NCBI GenBank assembly: GCA_029861675.1
Contig: JAOTYV010000289.1
Span: forward strand, 1 to 5,897
Direction of reading: 5' to 3'
From: Alphaproteobacteria bacterium
GTDB taxonomy: Bacteria > Pseudomonadota > Alphaproteobacteria > UBA8366
DNA: 5,897 bases
The notes beneath the pieces are model-generated. The model searched no databases. It was not told the DNA's origin and saw nothing but the letters and a program-made list of their open reading frames with translations. The translations under genes were made by a program, and so were the position numbers. Below are positions 1-5,813 of the stretch, in pieces. The stretch's first letter is position 1, and each line of letters starts with the position of its first letter.

Positions 1-369
1 ACCCTTGCGGAATCCGCCGGCGAACAGCGCCCGGCCGATCCGCCACCAATCCTCGCCGCGGCCTTCCGGTTCGGCGATCGGTCCGGGTGATAAAAACAGC
101 CGGCGCAACTCCCGCGCGGGCGTCGCGATCAGACCGCCGAACGGTGGATCGCCCGCCTGCAGGCCAATCAAGTCGGATTTCCGGGTTACCGGTAGTGTGG
201 CCAGCGCCGTCCGGCTGTTCATCCCGGCGGCGTCGATGCCGGTGAGAATTTTGGCGAAGCCCGGCGCATCGTTTTGCGCGCGCGCGACCTGTCCCGGCAG
301 CGCTGCCATCAGGGCGGCCTCCCGCGCTTCCGGGTCGCGCGTTTCCAGATCGTCGTAATAGTCGGTCAT
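1..369 (-). CDS. Phenylacetate-CoA ligase family protein, N-terminal part (cut by window edge)
   Basis: The frame is open from an ATG at 369 down to base 1, giving 123 residues without a stop; the rest lies outside the window. It begins MTDYYDDLETRDP and contains LPVTRKSDLI (about residues 59-68), PPFGG (75-79), LSPGPIAEPEG (93-103), DWWRIGRALF (107-116) and GFRKG at the cut. This pattern is what I know from the N-terminal domain of phenylacetate-CoA-ligase-like (PaaK-type) adenylate-forming enzymes of roughly 400-440 residues, which convert a carboxylic acid, ATP and CoA to an acyl-CoA in the cytoplasm. The AMP-binding signature lies further downstream and cannot be checked here. The start is well supported: AAGGA at 381-377 sits 7 nt before the ATG, and the livF stop is only 23 bp upstream, so the gene belongs to the transporter operon. 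The acid it activates is unknown; phenylacetate is only the family name. Confidence 0.85.
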   Translation of the reverse strand, partial: MTDYYDDLETRDPEAREAALMAALPGQVARAQNDAPGFAKILTGIDAAGMNSRTALATLPVTRKSDLIGLQAGDPPFGGLIATPARELRRLFLSPGPIAEPEGRGEDWWRIGRALFAGGFRKG

Positions 370-392
370 GCGCCCGTCCTTGATCGTCCGGC

Positions 393-1208
393 TTACGCCA
401 GCCAGCGTTTGCGCCGGCGGTAATGCTTCACGTCGCGATAGCTCTTGCGGCCGCTGCCCGACAGGCCGAGATAGAATTCCTTCACATCCTCGTTTTCGCG
501 CAGCGCGTCGGCGGCGCCGTCCAGCACGACCCGGCCGTTCTCGAGAATATAACCGTAGCGGGAATAGCGCAGCGCCATGTTGGTATTCTGCTCGGCGAGC
601 AGGAAGGTCACACCTTCCTCCCGGTTGAGGCGGGCGACAATCTCGAAGATTTCCTCGACCAGTTGCGGCGCCAGCCCCATCGACGGCTCGTCCAGCAGGA
701 TCATCTTCGGCCGCGCCATCAGCGCCCGGCCGATGGCGGTCATCTGTTGCTCGCCGCCCGAGGTGTAACCGGCCTGGCTGCGTGCCCGTTCCTTGAGGCG
801 CGGGAAATATTCATAAACGCGGTCAAGATCCTGGCGCACCGCTGCGGCGCCGTCGCGGCGCGTATAGGCGCCGGTCATCAGGTTTTCCTCGACCGTCAGA
901 TGTTCGAAACAATGGCGGCCCTCCATCACCTGGATGACGCCGCGCTTGACCAAATCGTGCGGGCTCAGCCGGTCGATCCGTTCGCCCAGATATTCGATCG
1001 ACCCCTTGGTAACGTCGCCGCGTTCGGCGCGCAGAAGATTGGAGACCGCCTTCAGCGTGGTCGTCTTGCCGGCGCCGTTTGCGCCGAGGAGGGCGACGAT
1101 GCCGCCCTCCGGCACTTCGAAGGAAACGCCCTTCAGCACCAGGATCACATGATTGTAGATGACCTCGATGCTGTTGACGGAGAGAAGGGCGTTGCCGTTT
1201 TCGCTCAT
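393..1208 (-). CDS. livF: LivF-type ABC transporter ATP-binding protein
   Basis: A 271-residue cytoplasmic ATPase, one of two different nucleotide-binding subunits of the importer. Visible motifs are Walker A GANGAGKT (residues 42-49), Q-loop glutamine 93 in VIQVMEGR, signature TSGGEQQM (149-156), Walker B MILLDEP (169-175) with catalytic Glu174, and the switch position LAEQN (204-208). Gln207 in place of the usual histidine is normal for LivF, and with EQQ after the signature it separates this subunit from the LivG type. The protein is some 30 residues longer than the shortest LivF proteins because of a basic C-terminal tail (about 251-271, including YRRRKRW). The ATG at 1208 is preceded by GGAGA at 1218-1214 with 5-nt spacing. 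It lies 43 bp after the binding-protein gene and 23 bp before the CoA-ligase gene. The family assignment is firm; the transported substrate is not known. Confidence 0.95.
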   Translation of the reverse strand: MSENGNALLSVNSIEVIYNHVILVLKGVSFEVPEGGIVALLGANGAGKTTTLKAVSNLLRAERGDVTKGSIEYLGERIDRLSPHDLVKRGVIQVMEGRHCFEHLTVEENLMTGAYTRRDGAAAVRQDLDRVYEYFPRLKERARSQAGYTSGGEQQMTAIGRALMARPKMILLDEPSMGLAPQLVEEIFEIVARLNREEGVTFLLAEQNTNMALRYSRYGYILENGRVVLDGAADALRENEDVKEFYLGLSGSGRKSYRDVKHYRRRKRWLA

Positions 1209-1251
1209 CCGCGTCTCCGTTGCGCGCTAGGGCAGATAGAAAGAGTCGAGA

Positions 1252-2568
1252 TCACGAGCATTTCCGCGGCGTGATCTTGTTCTCCTTGGCGTAATCCGCC
1301 GCCGCCTTTTCGATCAGCGGGCGCACCACGTCGCGCATCGGCGAGATCCACTTCGAGACCATCGACCACTTCTTGCCGTTCCATTGCTGGATGATGACAG
1401 GGCCGTTGCCTTCATGGTCTTCGCAGGTGATCCGGTGTGGTTGCGCGAAGTCCTTCAGGCCGAGTTGGGTCAGCCGTTCCGCCGTCAGGTTCAGGTTCTC
1501 CAGACCCCAGCGCACCTGTTCGCCGGTCATCGGCTTGTTGCCGAATTTCTTCATCGCGGTGCGGATCGCCTCGGTCGTGTAGACCGCATTGATGATGCCG
1601 CGGTTGTACAGAACCTCGCCGAACTTGTTGTCCTTGGCCTTGGCCTTGTCGCCGCCATAAAGGTGTTTGAGGATATCCTTGTGGACGGCGTAGTTGGGGC
1701 CGGCGCCGTGGAAGGTGGTCGACTTGTAGCCCTTGGCGCCCCCGCCCGCCGGAATCACATCCGATTCCGTGCCCGACCACCAGTTGCCGACGAAGCGATC
1801 CATCGGAAACCGGATGGCGGCCGCTTCCTTGATCGCGACCGAGTTCATCACGCCCCAGCCGGACATGAAAATCCAGTCGGGTTTGTGGCGCCGGACCTGA
1901 AGCCAGGTCGATTTCTGTTCCTGACCCGGATGGTCGACCGCCAGCAGCTTCAGCTTAAACCCATACTTTTTGGCGAGGACTTCCAGCGTCGGATTCGCTT
2001 CCTTGCCATAGGCGCTGTTGTGATGGACATGGGTGATCTTCTTGCCTTTGAGCTTCGCATATCCGCCTTCTTGCGCGGCCACATACTTGATGAAGGCGGA
2101 AGCCTGGCTCCAGTAACTGGTCGGTGCGGTGAACACCCATTTGAAGATGCGGCCATCGCCCGCCGCGGTCCGGCCGTAGCCCATCGAGTGGATCGGCGTC
2201 TTGTCGACCGGTGCTTTCGGAATGAGCTGATAGGTGATCCCGGTGCTGTATGGATTGAACAGCGACGCGCCGGTAGAGCCCTTGTTTTTCAGCTTCTCGT
2301 AGCATTCGACGCCGAGATTGGTCTTGTACTGGGTCTCGCATTCCTCGAAGACCGCCTTGACGCCGTTGATGCCGCCGTCGCGCTTGTTCAACAGCGTGTA
2401 ATAGTCGCGGAAGCCATTGGCGACCGGCGTTCCGCTCGGCGCATAGGGACCGGTCCGATAGACCAGCATCGGGATGAATTGTTCGGCGGCCTGCAATTTG
2501 CCAGCCAGCGGGGCAGTGAGTGCGATGGCCGCGCCGACCGCTGCCAGCGTCGTTGTCTTGAAACGCAT
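1252..2568 (-). CDS. Periplasmic substrate-binding protein of the Liv/HAAT-type ABC importer
   Basis: A 438-residue secreted protein that should capture the substrate in the periplasm and deliver it to the LivHM permease. The N-terminus MRFKTTTLAAVGAA shows a basic start and hydrophobic core, with a likely signal-peptidase I site after KLQA (residue 27); no lipobox cysteine is seen. The mature part has the type I periplasmic-binding-protein character of the LivJ/LivK group (Peripla_BP_6-like), for example GTPVANGFRDY (47-57), GGINGVK (65-71), SAYGKE (185-190) and YNRGIINAVYTTEAIR (321-336). It is longer than E. coli LivJ/LivK (about 345 mature residues), as in the subgroup near aromatic-acid and CoA-ligase genes. 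Four cysteines (77, 89, 382, 437) could form two disulfides in the periplasm. The ATG at 2568 follows a perfect AGGAGG with 6-nt spacing, the best ribosome-binding site here. Substrate unknown: amino acid, aromatic acid or another carboxylate are all possible. Confidence 0.93.
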   Translation of the reverse strand: MRFKTTTLAAVGAAIALTAPLAGKLQAAEQFIPMLVYRTGPYAPSGTPVANGFRDYYTLLNKRDGGINGVKAVFEECETQYKTNLGVECYEKLKNKGSTGASLFNPYSTGITYQLIPKAPVDKTPIHSMGYGRTAAGDGRIFKWVFTAPTSYWSQASAFIKYVAAQEGGYAKLKGKKITHVHHNSAYGKEANPTLEVLAKKYGFKLKLLAVDHPGQEQKSTWLQVRRHKPDWIFMSGWGVMNSVAIKEAAAIRFPMDRFVGNWWSGTESDVIPAGGGAKGYKSTTFHGAGPNYAVHKDILKHLYGGDKAKAKDNKFGEVLYNRGIINAVYTTEAIRTAMKKFGNKPMTGEQVRWGLENLNLTAERLTQLGLKDFAQPHRITCEDHEGNGPVIIQQWNGKKWSMVSKWISPMRDVVRPLIEKAAADYAKENKITPRKCS

Positions 2569-2704
2569 GATGTGCCTCCTTTGGATTGGTTTTCTGTTCT
2601 TTGTTGGCGGGCTTGGCGCCCGGTCTCGCTTTTCGTGTCCCTGTTGTCTTTTTTCTATTTTCGTCTTCGCAAAACTCTAACACCGCCATGGCGTGGCGCA
2701 CGCG
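2569..2704 (-). promoter_or_regulatory. A-rich leader between livM and the binding-protein gene; possible internal promoter
   Basis: This is the longest gap inside the operon. On the minus strand it starts with a GC-rich part holding the 10-bp palindrome CGCCATGGCG (2684-2693). It then becomes a purine-rich, A-dominated stretch (about 2675-2623) unlike the GC-rich flanks, and ends in AGGAGG. A 5-bp inverted repeat CGGGC/GCCCG with a 5-nt loop lies at 2608-2622. Neither hairpin is followed by a U-run, so I see no Rho-independent terminator. A weak sigma70-like pair can be drawn, TTAGAG, 17 nt, TAGAAA, but each half matches the consensus poorly. The likely roles are an unstructured, translation-enhancing leader and perhaps an internal promoter or mRNA-processing point that raises binding-protein output. 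The composition is observed; the function is inferred. Confidence 0.4.
2575..2580 (-). promoter_or_regulatory. Strong Shine-Dalgarno site of the binding-protein gene
   Basis: Read on the minus strand the sequence is AGGAGG, then CACATC, then ATG at 2568. It is a full six-base match to the anti-SD core at ideal spacing. The other genes have shorter matches (GGAGG, AAGGA, GGAGA) or none, so this site both fixes the start and predicts the highest translation rate in the operon. That fits the need for an excess of binding protein over membrane subunits. Confidence 0.85.
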
Positions 2705-3790
2705 CTAATAGGGAAACGGCCAGCGCCGCAGCTTTTCCTTGGCGATCTGCCAGAGCCGCGCCAACCCGCGCGGCTCGGCAATCAGAAATAGGATGATCAG
2801 CGCGCCGAACACCATGAATTCGATATGCTTCTGCATATCCGCGCGCATGGCAAATCCCAGGAATTGCGGCGCGTTCGTAAGCAGCACCGGCAGCAGCGTG
2901 ATAAAGGCCGCGCCCAGGAACGATCCCAGAATACTGCCCAGGCCGCCGATGATGATCATGAACAATATGTTGAAGGAGAGAAAGATATCGAACGCTTCGG
3001 TCTCGGCGCTGCCGAGATAGCAGAACACATACAGCGCGCCGGCGACGCCGCAGTAGAAAGAGCTGATGGCGAAAGCGAGCAGCTTGTTCGGCAGCAACCG
3101 GATGCCGATGATCTCGGCGGCGATATCCATGTCGCGAATCGCCATCCATTGCCGGCCGATGCGCCCCCGGATGAGGTTTTTCGCAAGCAGCGCCAGCACC
3201 GCGACGAAGGAGAGCACCATAAGATAGCGGGCCTGCGCGCTTGCTTCCGGGCCGGTTATCAAAACGCCCAGGAGTTCGCGCGGCGGCGCGGTGATCGTGC
3301 CGGACGGGAAGTAATTGTAGAACCAGGGCACCTTGTTGAAGAGCCAGAGGATAAAGAACTGCGCCGCCAGGGTCGCCACGGCGAGGTAGAAACCCTTGAT
3401 GCGCAGGCTCGGCAGCCCAAACACGATGCCGACGCCGGCGGTGACCATCCCCGCCAGGATAAACACTACAATGATGTCCAGACCGGGAAAGGCGGTGGTG
3501 ATCTTGTAGGTCGCATAGGCGCCGACCGCCATGAACGCACCGGTGCCGAGCGACAACAATCCGGCGTATCCGGTCAGAATATTCAGACCGATTGCCGCCA
3601 GCGACAGGATCAGGAAGGGGATCAGCACCGCCTGATACATATAGTCGTCCGCGCCCTGCATCAGCAGCGGCACGGCGACGTAGGCGAAGATCAACACGAG
3701 GGCGATAAACCAAAGGTCCTGGCGGATCGGGAAGATCGCCTGATCCGAGGTGTAGCTCGTCTTGAATTGTCCCGCCTCGCGGTAAAACAT
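2705..3790 (-). CDS. livM: LivM-type ABC transporter permease
   Basis: A 361-residue inner-membrane subunit that pairs with the LivH-type subunit to form the substrate channel. The protein has a hydrophilic N-terminal stretch (1-25, MFYREAGQFK onward) and then about nine hydrophobic segments, roughly at 26-47, 52-72, 75-98, 105-126, 133-153, 188-206, 236-260, 269-300 and 322-341. Family marks are GYAGLLSLGTGAFMAVGAY (74-92), the cytoplasmic coupling loop around WMAIRDMDIAAEIIGI (215-230), which corresponds to the EAA-type loop that contacts the ATPases, and IIGGLGSILG (280-289). The open frame continues upstream of base 3790 inside livH, but ATG 3790 is preferred: GGAGG at 3803-3799 is 8 nt before it and the protein then begins as in relatives I know. 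The start is 14 bp after the livH stop. The N-terminal FYREAGQFK stretch is typical of the subgroup found with aromatic-acid CoA-ligase genes (recalled, not searched). Confidence 0.94.
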   Translation of the reverse strand: MFYREAGQFKTSYTSDQAIFPIRQDLWFIALVLIFAYVAVPLLMQGADDYMYQAVLIPFLILSLAAIGLNILTGYAGLLSLGTGAFMAVGAYATYKITTAFPGLDIIVVFILAGMVTAGVGIVFGLPSLRIKGFYLAVATLAAQFFILWLFNKVPWFYNYFPSGTITAPPRELLGVLITGPEASAQARYLMVLSFVAVLALLAKNLIRGRIGRQWMAIRDMDIAAEIIGIRLLPNKLLAFAISSFYCGVAGALYVFCYLGSAETEAFDIFLSFNILFMIIIGGLGSILGSFLGAAFITLLPVLLTNAPQFLGFAMRADMQKHIEFMVFGALIILFLIAEPRGLARLWQIAKEKLRRWPFPY

Positions 3791-3804
3791 GCCCGTCGCC
3801 TCCG

Positions 3805-4740
3805 CTAGACGCGCTCGATGATGCGTTCGCCGAACAGCCCTTGCGGCCGGAACAGCAGGAACACGAGGGCCAGCATATAGGCGAACCAATTCTCGATGGC
3901 GCCGCCCACCGCCGGGCCCCAATAAACTTCGGCGATCTTTTCGCCGACGCCGATGATCAGGCCGCCGATGATCGCGCCCGGCACCGAGGTGAATCCGCCG
4001 AGGATCAACACCGGCAGCGCCTTCAAGGCGATCAGCGACAGGCTGAATTGCACCCCGCTTTTGGCGCCCCACATGATGCCCGCCACAAGCGCCACCATGC
4101 CTGATACCGACCAGACGATGATCCAGATCGTCTTCAGGGGGATGCCGACCGACAAGGCCGCCTGATGGTCGTCGGCGACCGCGCGCAGCGCCCGCCCGAT
4201 CGCGGTTTTCTGAAAGAATATGGCGAGACTAGCGACCATCACCGCGCCGATCAGGGCGGCGATCAGGTCGAAGCTGCTCAAGAGGATGCCGCCGAATTCC
4301 AGCGGCATGTCGGGAATCCCGACGTCGAGCCGCTTGACGTTGCTGCCCCACAGCGTCTCGCCGAATCCTTCCAGGAAGAAGGCGAGGCCGATCGTGGCCA
4401 TGAACAGGATGATTTCTTCCTGATTGACCAGATGCCGCAGCATCAGGCGCTCGATCGCGAAGGCCAGCGCGATCATGACGCCGACGGTGAGGATCATCGC
4501 AAGCCAGACCGGCAAGCCGTGCTCCATCAGGCCGACCAGCGTCAGCGCGGCGAACAGCACCATGATGCCCTGGGCGAAATTGAACACGCCCGAGGCCTTG
4601 AAGATCAGGACGAAGCCGAGCGCCACCAGCGAATACATCACGCCGGTCAACAGGCCGTTGATCGCGACTTCGGCGAAGAAGACCGGCGAGTCTGCGATTT
4701 CCACGAAAGGCGTGATCGAAATGGCGGTGAGGAATTCCAT
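3805..4740 (-). CDS. livH: LivH-type ABC transporter permease
   Basis: A 311-residue inner-membrane protein, the second half of the heterodimeric channel. It has about eight hydrophobic segments, near 27-47, 56-73, 77-95, 109-127, 155-176, 203-226, 236-268 and 284-299. Family marks are the first-helix region GLLTGVMYSLVALGFVLIFK (29-48), GVFNFAQG (51-58), the coupling loop RALRAVADDHQAALSVGI (183-200) that touches the ATPases, LILGGFTSVPGAIIGG (245-260), and a C-terminal RPQGLFGE (298-305). The length is normal for LivH. The ATG at 4740 lies 10 bp after the livG stop; upstream there is only a weak GCGGA, so initiation probably depends on translational coupling to livG. The alternative Met35 would cut into the first membrane segment and is unlikely. 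Confidence 0.95.
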   Translation of the reverse strand: MEFLTAISITPFVEIADSPVFFAEVAINGLLTGVMYSLVALGFVLIFKASGVFNFAQGIMVLFAALTLVGLMEHGLPVWLAMILTVGVMIALAFAIERLMLRHLVNQEEIILFMATIGLAFFLEGFGETLWGSNVKRLDVGIPDMPLEFGGILLSSFDLIAALIGAVMVASLAIFFQKTAIGRALRAVADDHQAALSVGIPLKTIWIIVWSVSGMVALVAGIMWGAKSGVQFSLSLIALKALPVLILGGFTSVPGAIIGGLIIGVGEKIAEVYWGPAVGGAIENWFAYMLALVFLLFRPQGLFGERIIERV

Positions 4741-4750
4741 CGGTCCGCGC

Positions 4751-5659
4751 TCAGTTTTCGCCGTGGCTGACGCCGAGATAGGCGTCGATCACATGCTGGT
4801 TGCTGCGGACCGTATCGGGGGTGCCGTCGGCGATCTTGACGCCATAGTCGAGCACGAGAACGCGATCGGAAATATCCATGACCACGCTCATGTCATGTTC
4901 GATCAAGGCGATGGTGGTGCCGAACTCCTCGTTCACGTCGAGGACGAAGCGGCACATATCCTCTTTTTCCTCTGAATTCATACCGGCCATCGGCTCGTCG
5001 AGCAGCAACAGGTCCGGCTCGGCGGCGAGCGCCCGGCCCAGCTCGACGCGCTTCTGCAGTCCGTAGGGCAGGCGGCCGACCGGCGTCTTGCGGATCGCCT
5101 GAATCTCCAGGAAATCGATGATCTCTTCAACCTTCTCCCGATGCGCCAGCTCCTCGCGGCGCGCCGGGCCGACATGCAGCGCCTGCCAAAAGAAATTCCG
5201 GTGCATCTTGGTGTTGCGGCCGGTCATGATGTTGTCGAGCGTCGACATGCCGTGAAACAGCGCGATGTTCTGGAAGGTGCGGGCGATGCCCTGGCGGGCC
5301 GCTTGATCCGGCCGCATTTCCTTGCGGGTTTTTCCCTTATAAGTGATCGCTCCGGAATCGGGATGATAGAATCCGTTGATGACGTTGAGCATCGAGGACT
5401 TGCCGGCGCCGTTCGGTCCGATGATAGCGCGGACTTCGCCCTCCCGGATGTCGAAGCTGACATGCGACAACGCCTTGACGCCGCCGAAGCTGAGCGAGAT
5501 ATCGTCGACCGACAGCAATTCGCCGCCGATGGTGCGCCGGTCGGCGCGCACGCCCGGCGCACCATCGGCTTCCGCTTCATCCTCGGCGGATGTCGTGTCC
5601 GTCGATGTCACAGCGCTGCGCCTTTCCACGATCGAAAGGTCGCGTACCGCGTTATCCAT
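4751..5659 (-). CDS. livG: LivG-type ABC transporter ATP-binding protein
   Basis: A 302-residue cytoplasmic ATPase, partner of the LivF-type subunit. It has Walker A GPNGAGKS (residues 81-88), Q-loop Gln130 in RTFQN, the divergent signature LPYGLQKR (197-204) typical of LivG, Walker B LLLLDEP (217-223) with Glu222, and the switch His255 in LIEHDM. The C-terminal AYLGVSH is also family-typical. The first 47 or so residues are an acidic, low-complexity extension before the ATPase domain (LLSVDDISLSFGGVKAL). The start is uncertain. ATG 5659 has no ribosome-binding site (upstream CGGCCTCCGTAAAAT), whereas GTG 5611 (codon 17) is preceded by GGAAAGG at 5627-5621 with 9-nt spacing and would give a 286-residue protein starting MTSTDTT. 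The longer form is listed because it starts with ATG; I consider the two about equally likely. This is the first gene of the operon. Confidence 0.94.
   Translation of the reverse strand: MDNAVRDLSIVERRSAVTSTDTTSAEDEAEADGAPGVRADRRTIGGELLSVDDISLSFGGVKALSHVSFDIREGEVRAIIGPNGAGKSSMLNVINGFYHPDSGAITYKGKTRKEMRPDQAARQGIARTFQNIALFHGMSTLDNIMTGRNTKMHRNFFWQALHVGPARREELAHREKVEEIIDFLEIQAIRKTPVGRLPYGLQKRVELGRALAAEPDLLLLDEPMAGMNSEEKEDMCRFVLDVNEEFGTTIALIEHDMSVVMDISDRVLVLDYGVKIADGTPDTVRSNQHVIDAYLGVSHGEN
5621..5627 (-). promoter_or_regulatory. Candidate ribosome-binding site for an internal GTG start of livG
   Basis: The minus strand reads GGAAAGG, nine bases, then GTG at 5611 in the livG frame. The upstream ATG at 5659 has no such site. 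If this is the true start, the protein lacks the first 16 residues listed and the upstream region up to 5612 is untranslated leader. Confidence 0.4.
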
Positions 5660-5665
5660 ATTTTA
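5660..5665 (-). promoter_or_regulatory. Possible -10 element of the operon promoter
   Basis: The minus strand reads TAAAAT, five of six matches to TATAAT, directly in front of the upstream ATG of livG. No good -35 hexamer lies at 16-18 bp spacing; the inverted repeat at 5678-5693 sits there instead, as expected for an activator-dependent promoter. If used, transcription would begin near 5652, inside the longer livG reading frame, which would favour the GTG start at 5611. A competing weak promoter, TTGCTA, 17 nt, TACAAG, lies further upstream at about 5785-5757. Both are guesses from short matches. Confidence 0.22.
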
Positions 5666-5677
5666 CGGAGGCCGAAT

Positions 5678-5693
5678 CGGTGATCGCTCACCG
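5678..5693. repeat. Perfect inverted repeat upstream of livG, possible operator
   Basis: CGGTGA-TCGC-TCACCG: two perfect 6-bp arms around a 4-bp spacer, 19-34 bp upstream of the ATG at 5659. It is not followed by a U-run on either strand, so it is more likely a protein-binding site or a leader hairpin than a terminator. I cannot assign a regulator. A 16-bp dyad of this kind would suit a dimeric repressor or activator. Confidence 0.4.
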
Positions 5694-5735
5694 TGCACTC
5701 CCTGTTCGTTTCGGTGCTTTTTTGTTTTCTCATTG

Positions 5736-5749
5736 CCCCGTAGCCGGGG
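5736..5749. repeat. GC-rich hairpin between the epimerase and livG genes
   Basis: CCCCG-TAGC-CGGGG: 5-bp perfect arms with a 4-nt loop, about 65-78 bp past the stop of the upstream gene. In the direction of that gene it is followed by an A-rich, not U-rich, stretch (AGAAAACAAAAAAG, 5730-5717), so it does not look like an intrinsic terminator. It could slow or protect the 3' end of the upstream transcript, but no function is shown. Confidence 0.3.
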
Positions 5750-5787
5750 TCTTCGACTTGTAGGGTTCGCTCAAGTGAATAGCAAGC

Positions 5788-5800
5788 GTGAAGGGTTCAC
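5788..5800. repeat. Short inverted repeat GTGAA-GGG-TTCAC near the end of the upstream gene
   Basis: Two perfect 5-bp arms around 3 bp. A further copy of GTGAA lies at 5775-5779, and AGGGTTC occurs twice (5762-5768 and 5792-5798), 30 bp apart. This clustering of half-site-like words in the spacer before livG could mark an operator, but the words are short and could be chance. Confidence 0.3.
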
Positions 5801-5813
5801 AAGCGCGTTGGCT

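Noticed and set aside
5..358. A 117-codon plus-strand open frame at the left edge
   Set aside because: The opposite strand carries the ligase N-terminus with recognisable motifs and a ribosome-binding site; the plus frame is Ser-, Arg- and Pro-rich shadow.
1209..1251. Promoter or terminator in the gap between the binding-protein gene and livF
   Set aside because: Only 43 bp, no stem with a U-run and no hexamer pair; it reads as an ordinary intra-operon spacer with a ribosome-binding site.
423..1274. A 283-codon plus-strand open frame opposite livF
   Set aside because: It is the mirror frame of a gene with all ABC ATPase motifs; its protein is low-complexity and resembles nothing I know.
2684..2693. 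Intrinsic terminator after livM built on palindrome CGCCATGGCG
   Set aside because: The palindrome has no loop, and the following sequence on the coding strand is GTGTTAGAGTTTT, not a proper U-run after a stable stem.
2569..2701. Small leader peptide starting at an ATG just after livM (MAVLEFCEDENRKK...)
   Set aside because: The frame has no stop before the binding-protein gene and runs far into it out of frame; there is no ribosome-binding site and no attenuator-like run of one amino acid.
1384..2796. A 470-codon open frame on the plus strand opposite the binding-protein gene
   Set aside because: It is antisense to a clearly recognised gene, has no domain-like sequence, and is rich in Arg, Ala, Asp and Gly as expected for a mirror frame in GC-biased coding DNA. 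Long shadow frames are common at this base composition.
2825..3808. A 327-codon plus-strand open frame opposite livM
   Set aside because: It is antisense to a well-formed permease; the His-, Arg- and Gln-rich composition is typical of reverse-complement membrane-protein codons.
5694..5730. Plus-strand terminator: GCAC...GTGC or CACCG...CGGTG arms followed by a T-run
   Set aside because: Arms are only 4-5 bp with loops of 15-18 nt, and there is no plus-strand gene that would need it.
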